In this document: positions 25,473-33,101 of the stretch, one piece after another | Numbering within the stretch: the first letter of the stretch is position 1 | Layout of the letters: each line of letters opens with the position of its first letter | Source of the DNA: Cellvibrionaceae bacterium | Lineage (GTDB): Bacteria; Pseudomonadota; Gammaproteobacteria; Pseudomonadales; Cellvibrionaceae | Direction of reading: 5' to 3' | Assembly (NCBI GenBank): GCA_021151825.1 | Contig: JAGKWQ010000010.1 | Span: 159,208-223,207, forward strand | DNA: 64,000 bases | The notes under the pieces: generated by a model | Database searches by the model: none | Told to the model about the DNA's origin: nothing | What the model saw: only the letters and a program-made list of their open reading frames with translations | Program-made: the position numbers and the translations under genes

Positions 25473-28259
25473 ATGGTTTATTCATCCATCGGGAAGTATG
25501 TGCTTCCTTGTGTTCTTGCTTCATTAGTAGCGGGTTGCGGCAGTGGTGGAGGTGGCAGTAAGCCTTCCGGTGGGCCAGCCGGTTCCAGTAGCTCAACTGC
25601 GGTCAGTTTATCCTCATCCTCCCAATCCTCTTCCTTGTCATCCTCATCGATAACGGTGGTTTCGAGTTCATCTGTGGCGAATACGGCGAATAAGATGGTG
25701 CCCTTTGTTTTACCTTATGACGATGCTGCCGGCGGGATAACCCAGTCGGGGAATTTGTTGAATCATTTGCCCGCCGGTAAATTTGGCACAATTAAGGTCG
25801 ATGGTCAGGGGCATTTTGCCGCTGGGCAAGAGCGCATTCGCTTTCTGGGTGTAAATATCACTGCCAGCTCAACGGTGACTGCCAAAACCAATGCGGAAAA
25901 GGTCGCGAAACGTTTGGCGAAGTTTGGTATGAATCTGGTGCGCTTTCATCATATGGATAACAACTTCGGGGCCAAAAGTATTATCAACTATGCCGCTGGC
26001 AATAGTCGTTCGCTGGATGCTGATAATCTCGACAAGCTGGATTACTTTATCCATCAGCTGAAACTCAACGGTATCTATTCCAATATCAATTTAATTAATT
26101 CGCGCGAATTTTCCGCTGCCGATGGTTTGCCCGCGGATATCAATCAGCTCAACTGGAAGCAACGCCATGTGCTGGGTTATGTATCTCCGGCTTTTCGCAA
26201 TCTGGAAAAAGAGTTTGCTACTCAATTGCTCAGCCATAAAAACCCGTACACCGGTTTAACTTATGCTGAAGATCCTGCTGTTGCCTTTGTCGAAATCAAT
26301 AATGAAAACGGAATTTTCCAGCAGTACTACGATGGCTCTATCGATAAATGGCCGCAGGCTTTTAGCGTGATGCTGAATGAGCGCTGGAATAATTGGCTCG
26401 CTGCAAAATATGCATCGACGCAATTATTGGAGTCTGGTTGGGGGGCGATTGATCAACCCCTTGGGACGGAAAAATTGACCAACAATAATTTTGCCAGCGG
26501 CACAACGGGTTGGAATATCGAACAACACGATACTGCAAAAGTCACTGCTACAGCGGGTACATTTGATGGCCGTACCGGCGTGGAACTAAAAGTGGTACAA
26601 GCCGGCGCGGCAAGTTGGAATGTGCAATTGAACCAGGGCAGTCTCGCGATTGTAAAAGACCAGGTTTACACGCTTGGTTTTTGGGCGAAAGCCGAAACCA
26701 ATCGCCAACTTGGTGTGGCATTGGGATTGGCTTACGATCCCTGGACTACATTGGTGGAGCGTAACTATTCATTGACGACCAGTTGGAAATATTTTGAAAC
26801 GAACTTTATCGCCAGTCAGAGCGATAACAATGTACGCATCAACTTCAACGGTTTCGGTAATCAGCTGGCGACTGTTTATATCGGTGATGTGAGTTTCAAG
26901 GCAGGTGGTAGCCTCGGTAAATTACCGGCGGGGCAAACGCTGGAAGCAAAAAATGTCGGCAACAATTTGCGCTCAGCGGGATATACCAGTGGGCGTGAAA
27001 AAGATTGGGCCGATTTTTTGCGTGAATTGGAAACCGCGTATTGGGCGGATATGAAAAACCACATTAAAACCACCATTGGTTTTAGCGGCCTGATTACCGG
27101 TACGGCGATTATGAATACACCGCCGGGTACGCATAAACAATTTGATTTCGCCGATGCCCACGCTTATTGGCAGCATCCAGTATTTCCAACGGCGGATTGG
27201 GATGCGGTGAATTGGACGGTAGAAAATCAATCAATGGTGAATACGTTTAGCAACACGCTAACGTCGCTCGCGAAGCAACGCATCCACGGCTTGCCATTCA
27301 CTATTTCCGAGTACCAACATTCATCGCCCAATACTTATGGCAGTGAAGGCCCGCTTTTAGTGGCTGCTTATGGCGCGCTGCAAGATTGGGACGGCATTAT
27401 GATGTTCGCTTATGACTCAGGCCCGAACGACGATTGGAGCCTGGGTTATTTCAGTGACTTTTTCAGCATGAATGCACACCCAACTAAAATGGCCAATATG
27501 TTGGTGGCTGCCAATATTTTTCGGCGCGGTGATGTTGCAGCAGCACAACACCAATTGCTGATGAATTTTGATCCGGCAACTGAATTGAATATTCTCGCGA
27601 GCAAAGGCAGTGGCTGGAATGTTGCTAACGGTTCTCACCTGAATGTACCCAACGATATTCCACTCACCAAACGTTTTGCACTTGATGTGAGTGCGATTCC
27701 GCAGGGACAAAATGCTGTACCTGCGGCAAGCAATCAAAACCAGTTAACCTCGGATACTGGCGAGCTGGTATGGAATCTTGCCCAGGCAAATCAGGGGTTG
27801 GTAACAATCAATACAGCGAAAACCAAAGCGTTGGTCGGATTTATCAATAACCGCGCGGTGACCTTGGATAATGTAGGTATCAAGGTCGCGACAACAACCA
27901 ATAACTGGGCAACGGTTTCGCTAACCGCGCAACAAGGTAGTTTTGCCGATATCAACGGCGCAACCAACATATTAGTAGTGGCTACAGGTAATACGGAAAA
28001 TACAAATATGCAATGGAAAAGTGCTGCCAAAAATTCTGTTGGCCCCAACTGGGGAGCTGCGCCGACTTTAGTGGAAGTTATTCCGGTTACGCTCGATCTG
28101 CCTTACGCCAGCGCGCGTACCAAAGCCTGGATTCTGGATGAAACCGGCCAGCGTAAAGCAGAATTGACAGTGAGTGATAATGCAGGAAAGGCGCAATTAA
28201 TATTGAACGGCAACACGGCCAGCCTCTGGTATGAAATTGCGGTGAGTGCGGCGAATTAG
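25473..28259 (+). CDS. Surface lipoprotein glycoside hydrolase (clan GH-A, GH5-like) with an internal carbohydrate-binding module
   Basis: 928 residues from the ATG at 25473 (AGAGGA upstream). A longer open frame to 25086 runs antisense through rpsT and is not real. The signal peptide ends in LVAGC (Cys22), followed by a Gly- and Ser-rich linker to about residue 70. A TIM-barrel domain follows: LVRFHHMDNNFG, then VEINNENG with Glu278 as probable acid/base, and SEYQHSSP with Glu613 as probable nucleophile. Between them, at about 334-478, sits a CBM4/9-like jelly roll (FASGTTGWNIEQHD ... VYIGDVSFKAG). A beta-rich C-terminal domain ends the protein. It should cut a beta-linked glycan at the cell surface; family number and substrate are not certain. 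Confidence 0.8.
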   Translation: MVYSSIGKYVLPCVLASLVAGCGSGGGGSKPSGGPAGSSSSTAVSLSSSSQSSSLSSSSITVVSSSSVANTANKMVPFVLPYDDAAGGITQSGNLLNHLPAGKFGTIKVDGQGHFAAGQERIRFLGVNITASSTVTAKTNAEKVAKRLAKFGMNLVRFHHMDNNFGAKSIINYAAGNSRSLDADNLDKLDYFIHQLKLNGIYSNINLINSREFSAADGLPADINQLNWKQRHVLGYVSPAFRNLEKEFATQLLSHKNPYTGLTYAEDPAVAFVEINNENGIFQQYYDGSIDKWPQAFSVMLNERWNNWLAAKYASTQLLESGWGAIDQPLGTEKLTNNNFASGTTGWNIEQHDTAKVTATAGTFDGRTGVELKVVQAGAASWNVQLNQGSLAIVKDQVYTLGFWAKAETNRQLGVALGLAYDPWTTLVERNYSLTTSWKYFETNFIASQSDNNVRINFNGFGNQLATVYIGDVSFKAGGSLGKLPAGQTLEAKNVGNNLRSAGYTSGREKDWADFLRELETAYWADMKNHIKTTIGFSGLITGTAIMNTPPGTHKQFDFADAHAYWQHPVFPTADWDAVNWTVENQSMVNTFSNTLTSLAKQRIHGLPFTISEYQHSSPNTYGSEGPLLVAAYGALQDWDGIMMFAYDSGPNDDWSLGYFSDFFSMNAHPTKMANMLVAANIFRRGDVAAAQHQLLMNFDPATELNILASKGSGWNVANGSHLNVPNDIPLTKRFALDVSAIPQGQNAVPAASNQNQLTSDTGELVWNLAQANQGLVTINTAKTKALVGFINNRAVTLDNVGIKVATTTNNWATVSLTAQQGSFADINGATNILVVATGNTENTNMQWKSAAKNSVGPNWGAAPTLVEVIPVTLDLPYASARTKAWILDETGQRKAELTVSDNAGKAQLILNGNTASLWYEIAVSAAN

Positions 28260-28285
28260 CTATACGTTTTTTTATTGCATCATGT

Positions 28286-28326
28286 GAATGCGGTGGGCGG
28301 GGATTTCTGCTCGCCGCATTTTTTTG
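28286..28326 (+). terminator. Rho-independent terminator after the glycoside hydrolase
   Basis: AATGCGG (28287-28293) pairs with CCGCATT (28314-28320), extended by partial pairing inside, and is followed by a T-run of seven. It lies about 27 bp after the stop. The remainder of the 280-bp gap to the kinase gene (up to 28539) shows no gene. Confidence 0.8.
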
Positions 28327-28539
28327 TGGCTGTTATTACAGCACTGGCGTCAGCAACATGATTGGTGATCCGGTTTACACCTGTTCTGTCGATGAGTACT
28401 CGATATTGCTGCTTTTAACCTTCAGCATTATCGGAATATTCATGTTTTGTAGGCCGCGGCCTGTTGTGCAGCGATAAAACAACTTTGTCGTGATAATATC
28501 CACCCCCTGAACCAGGCACAAAAGCGCAGGGGATTTTGC

Positions 28540-30357
28540 GTGACCGATTCCGATAATTCCAATAAAACCCAGATACGATCTGATCAGCCCAAGGTCATAG
28601 CCCGGGGTGCTGAGCCGGGTGTATTCGATAATCTTACCCAAATTACGCATTACTCTGCTTCGCACAATCATTCTGCCGGTTTTGCACAAGCGCGTGAATT
28701 GGTGAAGCAGTCACAAACCGGTAAAGGTCTGCTGCTAAAAAAGCGTTTTTTGCTGGAGGATGTGCTCGGTCATGGAGGTATGGGTACGGTCTATAAAACC
28801 AAGGATTTGCGCAAAGTCGAGGCGGAAGACCCTAATCCCTATATTGCTACCAAAGTATTGAACCAGGATTTCAAAGATCATCCCGACGCGTTTGTGACCT
28901 TGCAGCAAGAAACTGCGAAATCCCAAACCCTGGCGCACCCGAATATTGTAACCGTCCACGATTTTGATCGCGATGGCGACACATTATTTATGACTATGGA
29001 GTTACTGGACGGTCAGCCGCTGGATCAACTGCTAAAAGCGCACCGCAATAAAGGGTTACCGAAAGAGCAGGTGTGGAAAATTACGCGCGATTTGTGCGCA
29101 GCATTAGCTTATGCGCATCAACGCCAATTAATTCATGCAGATTTCAAACCGGGGAATATTTTTGTCAATCGTGATGGCTCTGCCAAGGTGCTGGATTTTG
29201 GTATCGCGCGCGCAGCAACCCGCGAAGCACACAAACATAAATTCGATGCGGGGCAATTAGGTGCGTTAACACCGGCGTATGCCACCATCGAAATGATAAA
29301 AGATGAATCCCTCAGTTTTAGTGATGATGTCTATGCGCTGGCCTGTGTCGTGTATGAAATGCTGGCGGGGCGCCATCCTTATAATAATCGCTCGGCGTTG
29401 CAGGCGTATGAGCAAAAAATGCAACCCAAACGGTTGGATTGTTTAAGTTCGCGAGAGTGGAAAGTCGTGAGTCGTGGTCTGGTGCCATTGAAATCCGGAC
29501 GCTATCAAAACATCACACAATTTGCCGATGCATTATTTCCCAGACGCAATCCCATGTTGCTCACTGTGGCCTTGGGATTTGCAGTCGTGTCGTTAGCCGG
29601 TGCGGGATGGTTTGGTTATAGCCAGTATCAGGCCAAACAACATTTACAAAAAACTATCGCCGAAAAAATTACGGCGGCCCAATCCTGTTTTGCGTTGCAA
29701 AACTTTGATTGCACCATTGAACACAGTTTGGTTGCGACCAATCTCGATCCGGCAAATAATGTCGCTGCACAATTGCTTACCGCAGCCCAAACCGCGAAAG
29801 AGCAGCGTGTAAATGATGAGCGAGTGCGCGAACTTATTGCTGAAGCGCAAAGTTGTTTGCAACAGCAGGATCTGGATTGCGCAGCCCTGTTTTTACAAAA
29901 AGCTGAAGCAATTGGTTTACACAATTCACAAGTGGTCAGTTTTCACGAAGCTTTAAGTGTGGCCCGTGCGCAACAAGCGCAGTCCACCGCGCAGAAACAG
30001 TTAGCTATTAACTCGGCACTAACGCGTGCGCAGAATTGTTTATCAAGTAAAGATTATTCTTGTGCAGTAAACAGTGCGAATGCAGTATTGGACCAGGATG
30101 CCGCCAATGCCCGGGCCGTTGAAATAAAACAGGCAGCAACCCTGGCGCAAGGACAGGCACGCGAGTTGACTGAACGGGTTAGCCGGTTAATGGGCGATGC
30201 GAATAATTGCATGGAGAAGAAAAATTACGCCTGTGCAATTGCCAAAGCAGAATCGGTATTGGAGTTGGATGCAGATTATCAGCCCGCAGCCACATTAAAG
30301 AATCGTGCACAGGAAACCCAACGCAAACTGAAAGAAACAGGTTTTACCATTAAATAA
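28540..30357 (+). CDS. Transmembrane Ser/Thr protein kinase with four Cys-paired helical repeats outside
   Basis: 605 residues, GTG start. The kinase domain (about 68-335) has the glycine loop GHGGMG (77-82), ATP-binding Lys105, catalytic Asp201 in HADFKPGN and DFG (219-221). The Arg before the catalytic Asp is replaced by Ala, so it is a non-RD kinase. One transmembrane helix (about 338-358) leads to an extracytoplasmic region of four TPR-like repeats. Each carries a CX7C pair: Cys383/391, 439/447, 500/508 and 557/565. The even spacing suggests one disulfide per repeat in the periplasm. The PASTA domains usual in such kinases are absent. The next gene, 33 bp on, encodes an exported partner. 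Ligand and substrates are unknown. Confidence 0.88.
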   Translation: MTDSDNSNKTQIRSDQPKVIARGAEPGVFDNLTQITHYSASHNHSAGFAQARELVKQSQTGKGLLLKKRFLLEDVLGHGGMGTVYKTKDLRKVEAEDPNPYIATKVLNQDFKDHPDAFVTLQQETAKSQTLAHPNIVTVHDFDRDGDTLFMTMELLDGQPLDQLLKAHRNKGLPKEQVWKITRDLCAALAYAHQRQLIHADFKPGNIFVNRDGSAKVLDFGIARAATREAHKHKFDAGQLGALTPAYATIEMIKDESLSFSDDVYALACVVYEMLAGRHPYNNRSALQAYEQKMQPKRLDCLSSREWKVVSRGLVPLKSGRYQNITQFADALFPRRNPMLLTVALGFAVVSLAGAGWFGYSQYQAKQHLQKTIAEKITAAQSCFALQNFDCTIEHSLVATNLDPANNVAAQLLTAAQTAKEQRVNDERVRELIAEAQSCLQQQDLDCAALFLQKAEAIGLHNSQVVSFHEALSVARAQQAQSTAQKQLAINSALTRAQNCLSSKDYSCAVNSANAVLDQDAANARAVEIKQAATLAQGQARELTERVSRLMGDANNCMEKKNYACAIAKAESVLELDADYQPAATLKNRAQETQRKLKETGFTIK

Positions 30358-30389
30358 CGATGTAAATAACTTTCTTGGGGCAAGGATAT

Positions 30390-31070
30390 ATGAGATCCAG
30401 ATTATTGGTTGCGATTATTGCGTGCGCACTGGCGAACCCGGTTGCCGCATTTAGTCTTAAAGATTTGAAAGATAATATTGATCGTTCTCACAAATGTAAA
30501 AGCGGTGATCAGGGTTGTAAAAACCGTGAGCATTTAAAGGCCGCTGCACGTGTAGCAGCAGTTGCTGTCGCCGTAACGCTGATTACTAAAATGATTATTA
30601 ATTATCGCTCTGAACGTATCGCTAAAGAAGACCAGGTGAGTGAAGAATACAAAGCCAAAAATCAACATTTACCGGCTGAGCCGGTAGCGACTGAATATCA
30701 AACCAAAACTATTCCGGGCAATGTAGTAACCCCGGGGCAAGAAGTAGTTATTCAATCCGATATTGTAGTTGTTCCCGGTACACGTCAAAAAACAGCATTG
30801 ATCGAAGAACGCATTGCTATTTATGACAATGAAGACAACACCAAAGAATTAAAGAGTTTCACCAAGCCGGTGAATGAAAAAACCAAAGCTGGCGGGCGCT
30901 ATAAAAATGAATTTTCGTTTACCTTGCCAGAGGGGTTGCCGCAGGGTGTTTATCCGATCAAAACCGAGCTGTTGTTGAATGGAGAGGTGGTAAACACTGC
31001 AAATAATGATATCCAGTTGGTAATGCATGTTGATAGTTTTGGGTATGGGCAGCTGGTAGCGATAAATTGA
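30390..31070 (+). CDS. Exported protein of unknown function encoded with the Ser/Thr kinase
   Basis: 226 residues from the ATG at 30390 (AAGGA upstream). A cleavable signal peptide ends near AFSLKD. A short segment with Cys-x6-Cys (KCKSGDQGCKN) follows, then a hydrophobic stretch AARVAAVAVAVTLITKMI that could span the membrane, a polar linker, and a beta-rich domain (about 95-226) with TPGQEVVIQSDIVVVPG and LPEGLPQGVYPIKTELLLNG, which looks like an immunoglobulin-like fold. No known family is recognised. It is 33 bp after the kinase gene on the same strand, with no terminator between, so it is probably an operon partner, possibly a sensor or substrate. Confidence 0.75.
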   Translation: MRSRLLVAIIACALANPVAAFSLKDLKDNIDRSHKCKSGDQGCKNREHLKAAARVAAVAVAVTLITKMIINYRSERIAKEDQVSEEYKAKNQHLPAEPVATEYQTKTIPGNVVTPGQEVVIQSDIVVVPGTRQKTALIEERIAIYDNEDNTKELKSFTKPVNEKTKAGGRYKNEFSFTLPEGLPQGVYPIKTELLLNGEVVNTANNDIQLVMHVDSFGYGQLVAIN

Positions 31071-31098
31071 GTTATCGAATAATTTGATAGGCGAGATT

Positions 31099-31134
31099 AA
31101 TTCGTAGGACGCAATAAATTGCGCCTTACGAATT
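31099..31134. repeat. Long REP-like hairpin at the 3' end of murU
   Basis: AATTCGTA (31099-31106) pairs with TACGAATT (31127-31134), and the interior GGACGCAAT/ATTGCGCCT pairs with one mismatch and one wobble, leaving almost no loop. The core, CGTAGG.CGCAATA..TTGCGCCTTACG, is like dispersed extragenic palindromes of gammaproteobacteria. It overlaps the murU stop codon and lies between convergent genes. There is no T-run. Confidence 0.6.
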
Positions 31135-31815
31135 AAGATAATTGTCTAATTGCTTCAGTCGTTCCGGTGTTCCCACATCGCTCCAGTACCCATAATGAAC
31201 TTGTCCACGCAATTGTTGTTGTGCGATGGCGTGGCGGAAAGTTTCAACGAGCGGAAATTTTTCGCGCTTATCGGGATAACCAGACACCAGCGCAGGGGTC
31301 AGCAAACTAATGCCTGCAAAGGTGAAGCGGTGCGGATGGTTTTTTTGTACATCTTCCAATAACAATCCGGAATCATCCAATGCAAAATCGCCGTGCGGAT
31401 GAAATGCCGGATTAGGCACTAATAATAAATAACCTGATTGGGTAGTATTTAATGGTGTTGTTACAAAATCATTAAATTCAATATCGCACCAGACATCACC
31501 ATTTATTAATAAAAAAGTTTCACTGCCTAATAAATCCAGTGCGCGCAAAATCGCACCACCGGTTTCCAGAGGTTCAGGTTCTTGCGAGTAATGAATGTGC
31601 AAATTCCAACGCTCGCCATTGCCAAGATGCGTACGAATTTTTTCACCGAGGTAAGCGAGGTTGATAATAACCTCGCGAATGCCAGCGCGTTGCAAATTTT
31701 CCAGATGATATTCAATCAACGGTTTATTGCCCGCACAAAGCAACGGCTTGGGTGTGTGATCAGTTAAGGGGCGCATGCGATTACCCAATCCGGCCGCGAG
31801 GATCATGGCTTTCAT
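31126..31815 (-). CDS. murU: N-acetylmuramate-1-phosphate uridylyltransferase
   Basis: A 229-residue sugar-1-phosphate nucleotidyltransferase. The nucleotide motif LAAGLGNRMRPLTDHTPKPLL opens the protein, LETGGAIL lies near residue 85, and LINGDVWCD carries the metal-binding Asp. Its length and tight coupling to an AmgK-type kinase (4-bp overlap, ATGA) are those of MurU, which makes UDP-MurNAc from MurNAc-1-phosphate in the Pseudomonas peptidoglycan recycling route that bypasses de novo synthesis (and so fosfomycin). A generic mannose-1-phosphate guanylyltransferase is the alternative name, but the context argues against it. Its terminal codons lie within a large hairpin. Confidence 0.88.
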   Translation of the reverse strand: MKAMILAAGLGNRMRPLTDHTPKPLLCAGNKPLIEYHLENLQRAGIREVIINLAYLGEKIRTHLGNGERWNLHIHYSQEPEPLETGGAILRALDLLGSETFLLINGDVWCDIEFNDFVTTPLNTTQSGYLLLVPNPAFHPHGDFALDDSGLLLEDVQKNHPHRFTFAGISLLTPALVSGYPDKREKFPLVETFRHAIAQQQLRGQVHYGYWSDVGTPERLKQLDNYLNS

Positions 31816-32873
31816 TCGCGATCTCCTGCGGTGTGATAATTGCTATACCAATGTTGTTGCTGCGCGATAGGTAATAGCGTTCGTGTAAACCAGGCTGCAA
31901 ATTCCTGCAATTCCGGATATTGGTTGGCAACTTCCAATGTGTAGCGAATAACTAGTGGCAAATCTTGCAGATAACCGGATTTGTTATCGCGCAATTGCAA
32001 GCGCGCAAAAATACCCAGTACTTTTATGTGGCGTTGCAGGCCCAGCCAGTCAAACCAACGCAAGAATTCTTGCTCAGTGACGATGGGAATTTGTTGCAAG
32101 TCGATAGCGCGTTGTCGATAGTACAGTGCCCATTGCGTCACTTTGTCTGCTGGCCAGCGCAAATAACAATCGCGCAGAAGCGATACCAAATCGTAAGTCA
32201 CACCGCCCCAGAGTGCGCCCTGAAAATCAATTACACCCAGTGCACCATCATCGCGCACCAATAAATTACGGGAGTGGTAATCGCGATGGACAAAGCCTTG
32301 TGGCTGGGTGAGGGAATTGTCTTCCAGGTTGATAAAAAGTTGGTCGAGTAATTGTTGTTCTGTGTCATTGAGTGAATAGCCGAGCAGTTTGCGGGCAAAC
32401 CATTCCGTAAAAATTTCCAATTCACGGCGCAAAAGCACGCGGTCATAGCGCGGAATAAGTTCAGGGTGATCGTCACACTGGTGCAACTGTAATAGCGTAT
32501 CGATTGCCAATGTATAAAGCTGGTCGGCATTGGCGTTATCAACGGCGCGGAAGAACAATGTATCGCCCATATCTTCAACTAACAAAAACCCCAGTTCCGG
32601 ATCGGCAACAAGTATTTCCGGGCTATGTACGTTTTGATTGCGCAGGATCCGGGCGATAGCTACGAATTGGTGGCTGTCTTCCGTGGCAGGCGGAGCGTCA
32701 ACTGCTAACCATTGCGAAGGTTGCTGGAAACGGAAGTAGCGGCGAAAACCGGCATCGCTCCCCAGGCTTTGCAACTCTATGGGGTGCCAGCTGTCAGGTG
32801 TATTAAGGGTTACCCAGTTGGCAAGTGCTGACTTGCGGGAATCATTAGGAGATTGTGGTATGGTTTCGTTCAT
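31812..32873 (-). CDS. amgK: N-acetylmuramate/N-acetylglucosamine anomeric kinase
   Basis: 353 residues of the aminoglycoside phosphotransferase fold. The catalytic loop is FVHRDYHSRNLL (Asp198) and the metal-binding Asp216 is in GVIDFQGALWG. AmgK phosphorylates the anomeric carbon of MurNAc (and GlcNAc), feeding MurU downstream; the two overlap by 4 bp. Divergence from lptD, 228 bp away, is the arrangement I know from Pseudomonas, which strengthens the assignment. A longer N-terminal tail of about 15 polar residues precedes the fold. The window also has anmK, the earlier kinase of the pathway. Confidence 0.9.
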   Translation of the reverse strand: MNETIPQSPNDSRKSALANWVTLNTPDSWHPIELQSLGSDAGFRRYFRFQQPSQWLAVDAPPATEDSHQFVAIARILRNQNVHSPEILVADPELGFLLVEDMGDTLFFRAVDNANADQLYTLAIDTLLQLHQCDDHPELIPRYDRVLLRRELEIFTEWFARKLLGYSLNDTEQQLLDQLFINLEDNSLTQPQGFVHRDYHSRNLLVRDDGALGVIDFQGALWGGVTYDLVSLLRDCYLRWPADKVTQWALYYRQRAIDLQQIPIVTEQEFLRWFDWLGLQRHIKVLGIFARLQLRDNKSGYLQDLPLVIRYTLEVANQYPELQEFAAWFTRTLLPIAQQQHWYSNYHTAGDRE

Positions 32874-33101
32874 TGATGGCCTGATTGTGCCTATGGTAAA
32901 TGCGAAAGGAAGTTATGACGATGGATTCTACCCGACTCACGATGCTTTCCCCAGTTCATTGCTTTTGCCCAATTCATTCCCAGTACAGATGGTTTCCAGT
33001 AGAATCGCAGCAATTTTTTCGGCGGCAACTTTTTCAGGCGCCTGTTGACTCAATCAAGTGAATACAACAATTGATGGCAGCGCGCGTATCCGCCCGCCAG
33101 T

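Noticed and set aside
28375..28689. 104-codon minus-strand frame over the kinase start
   Set aside because: Overlaps the kinase coding region and its upstream gap, with no motifs.
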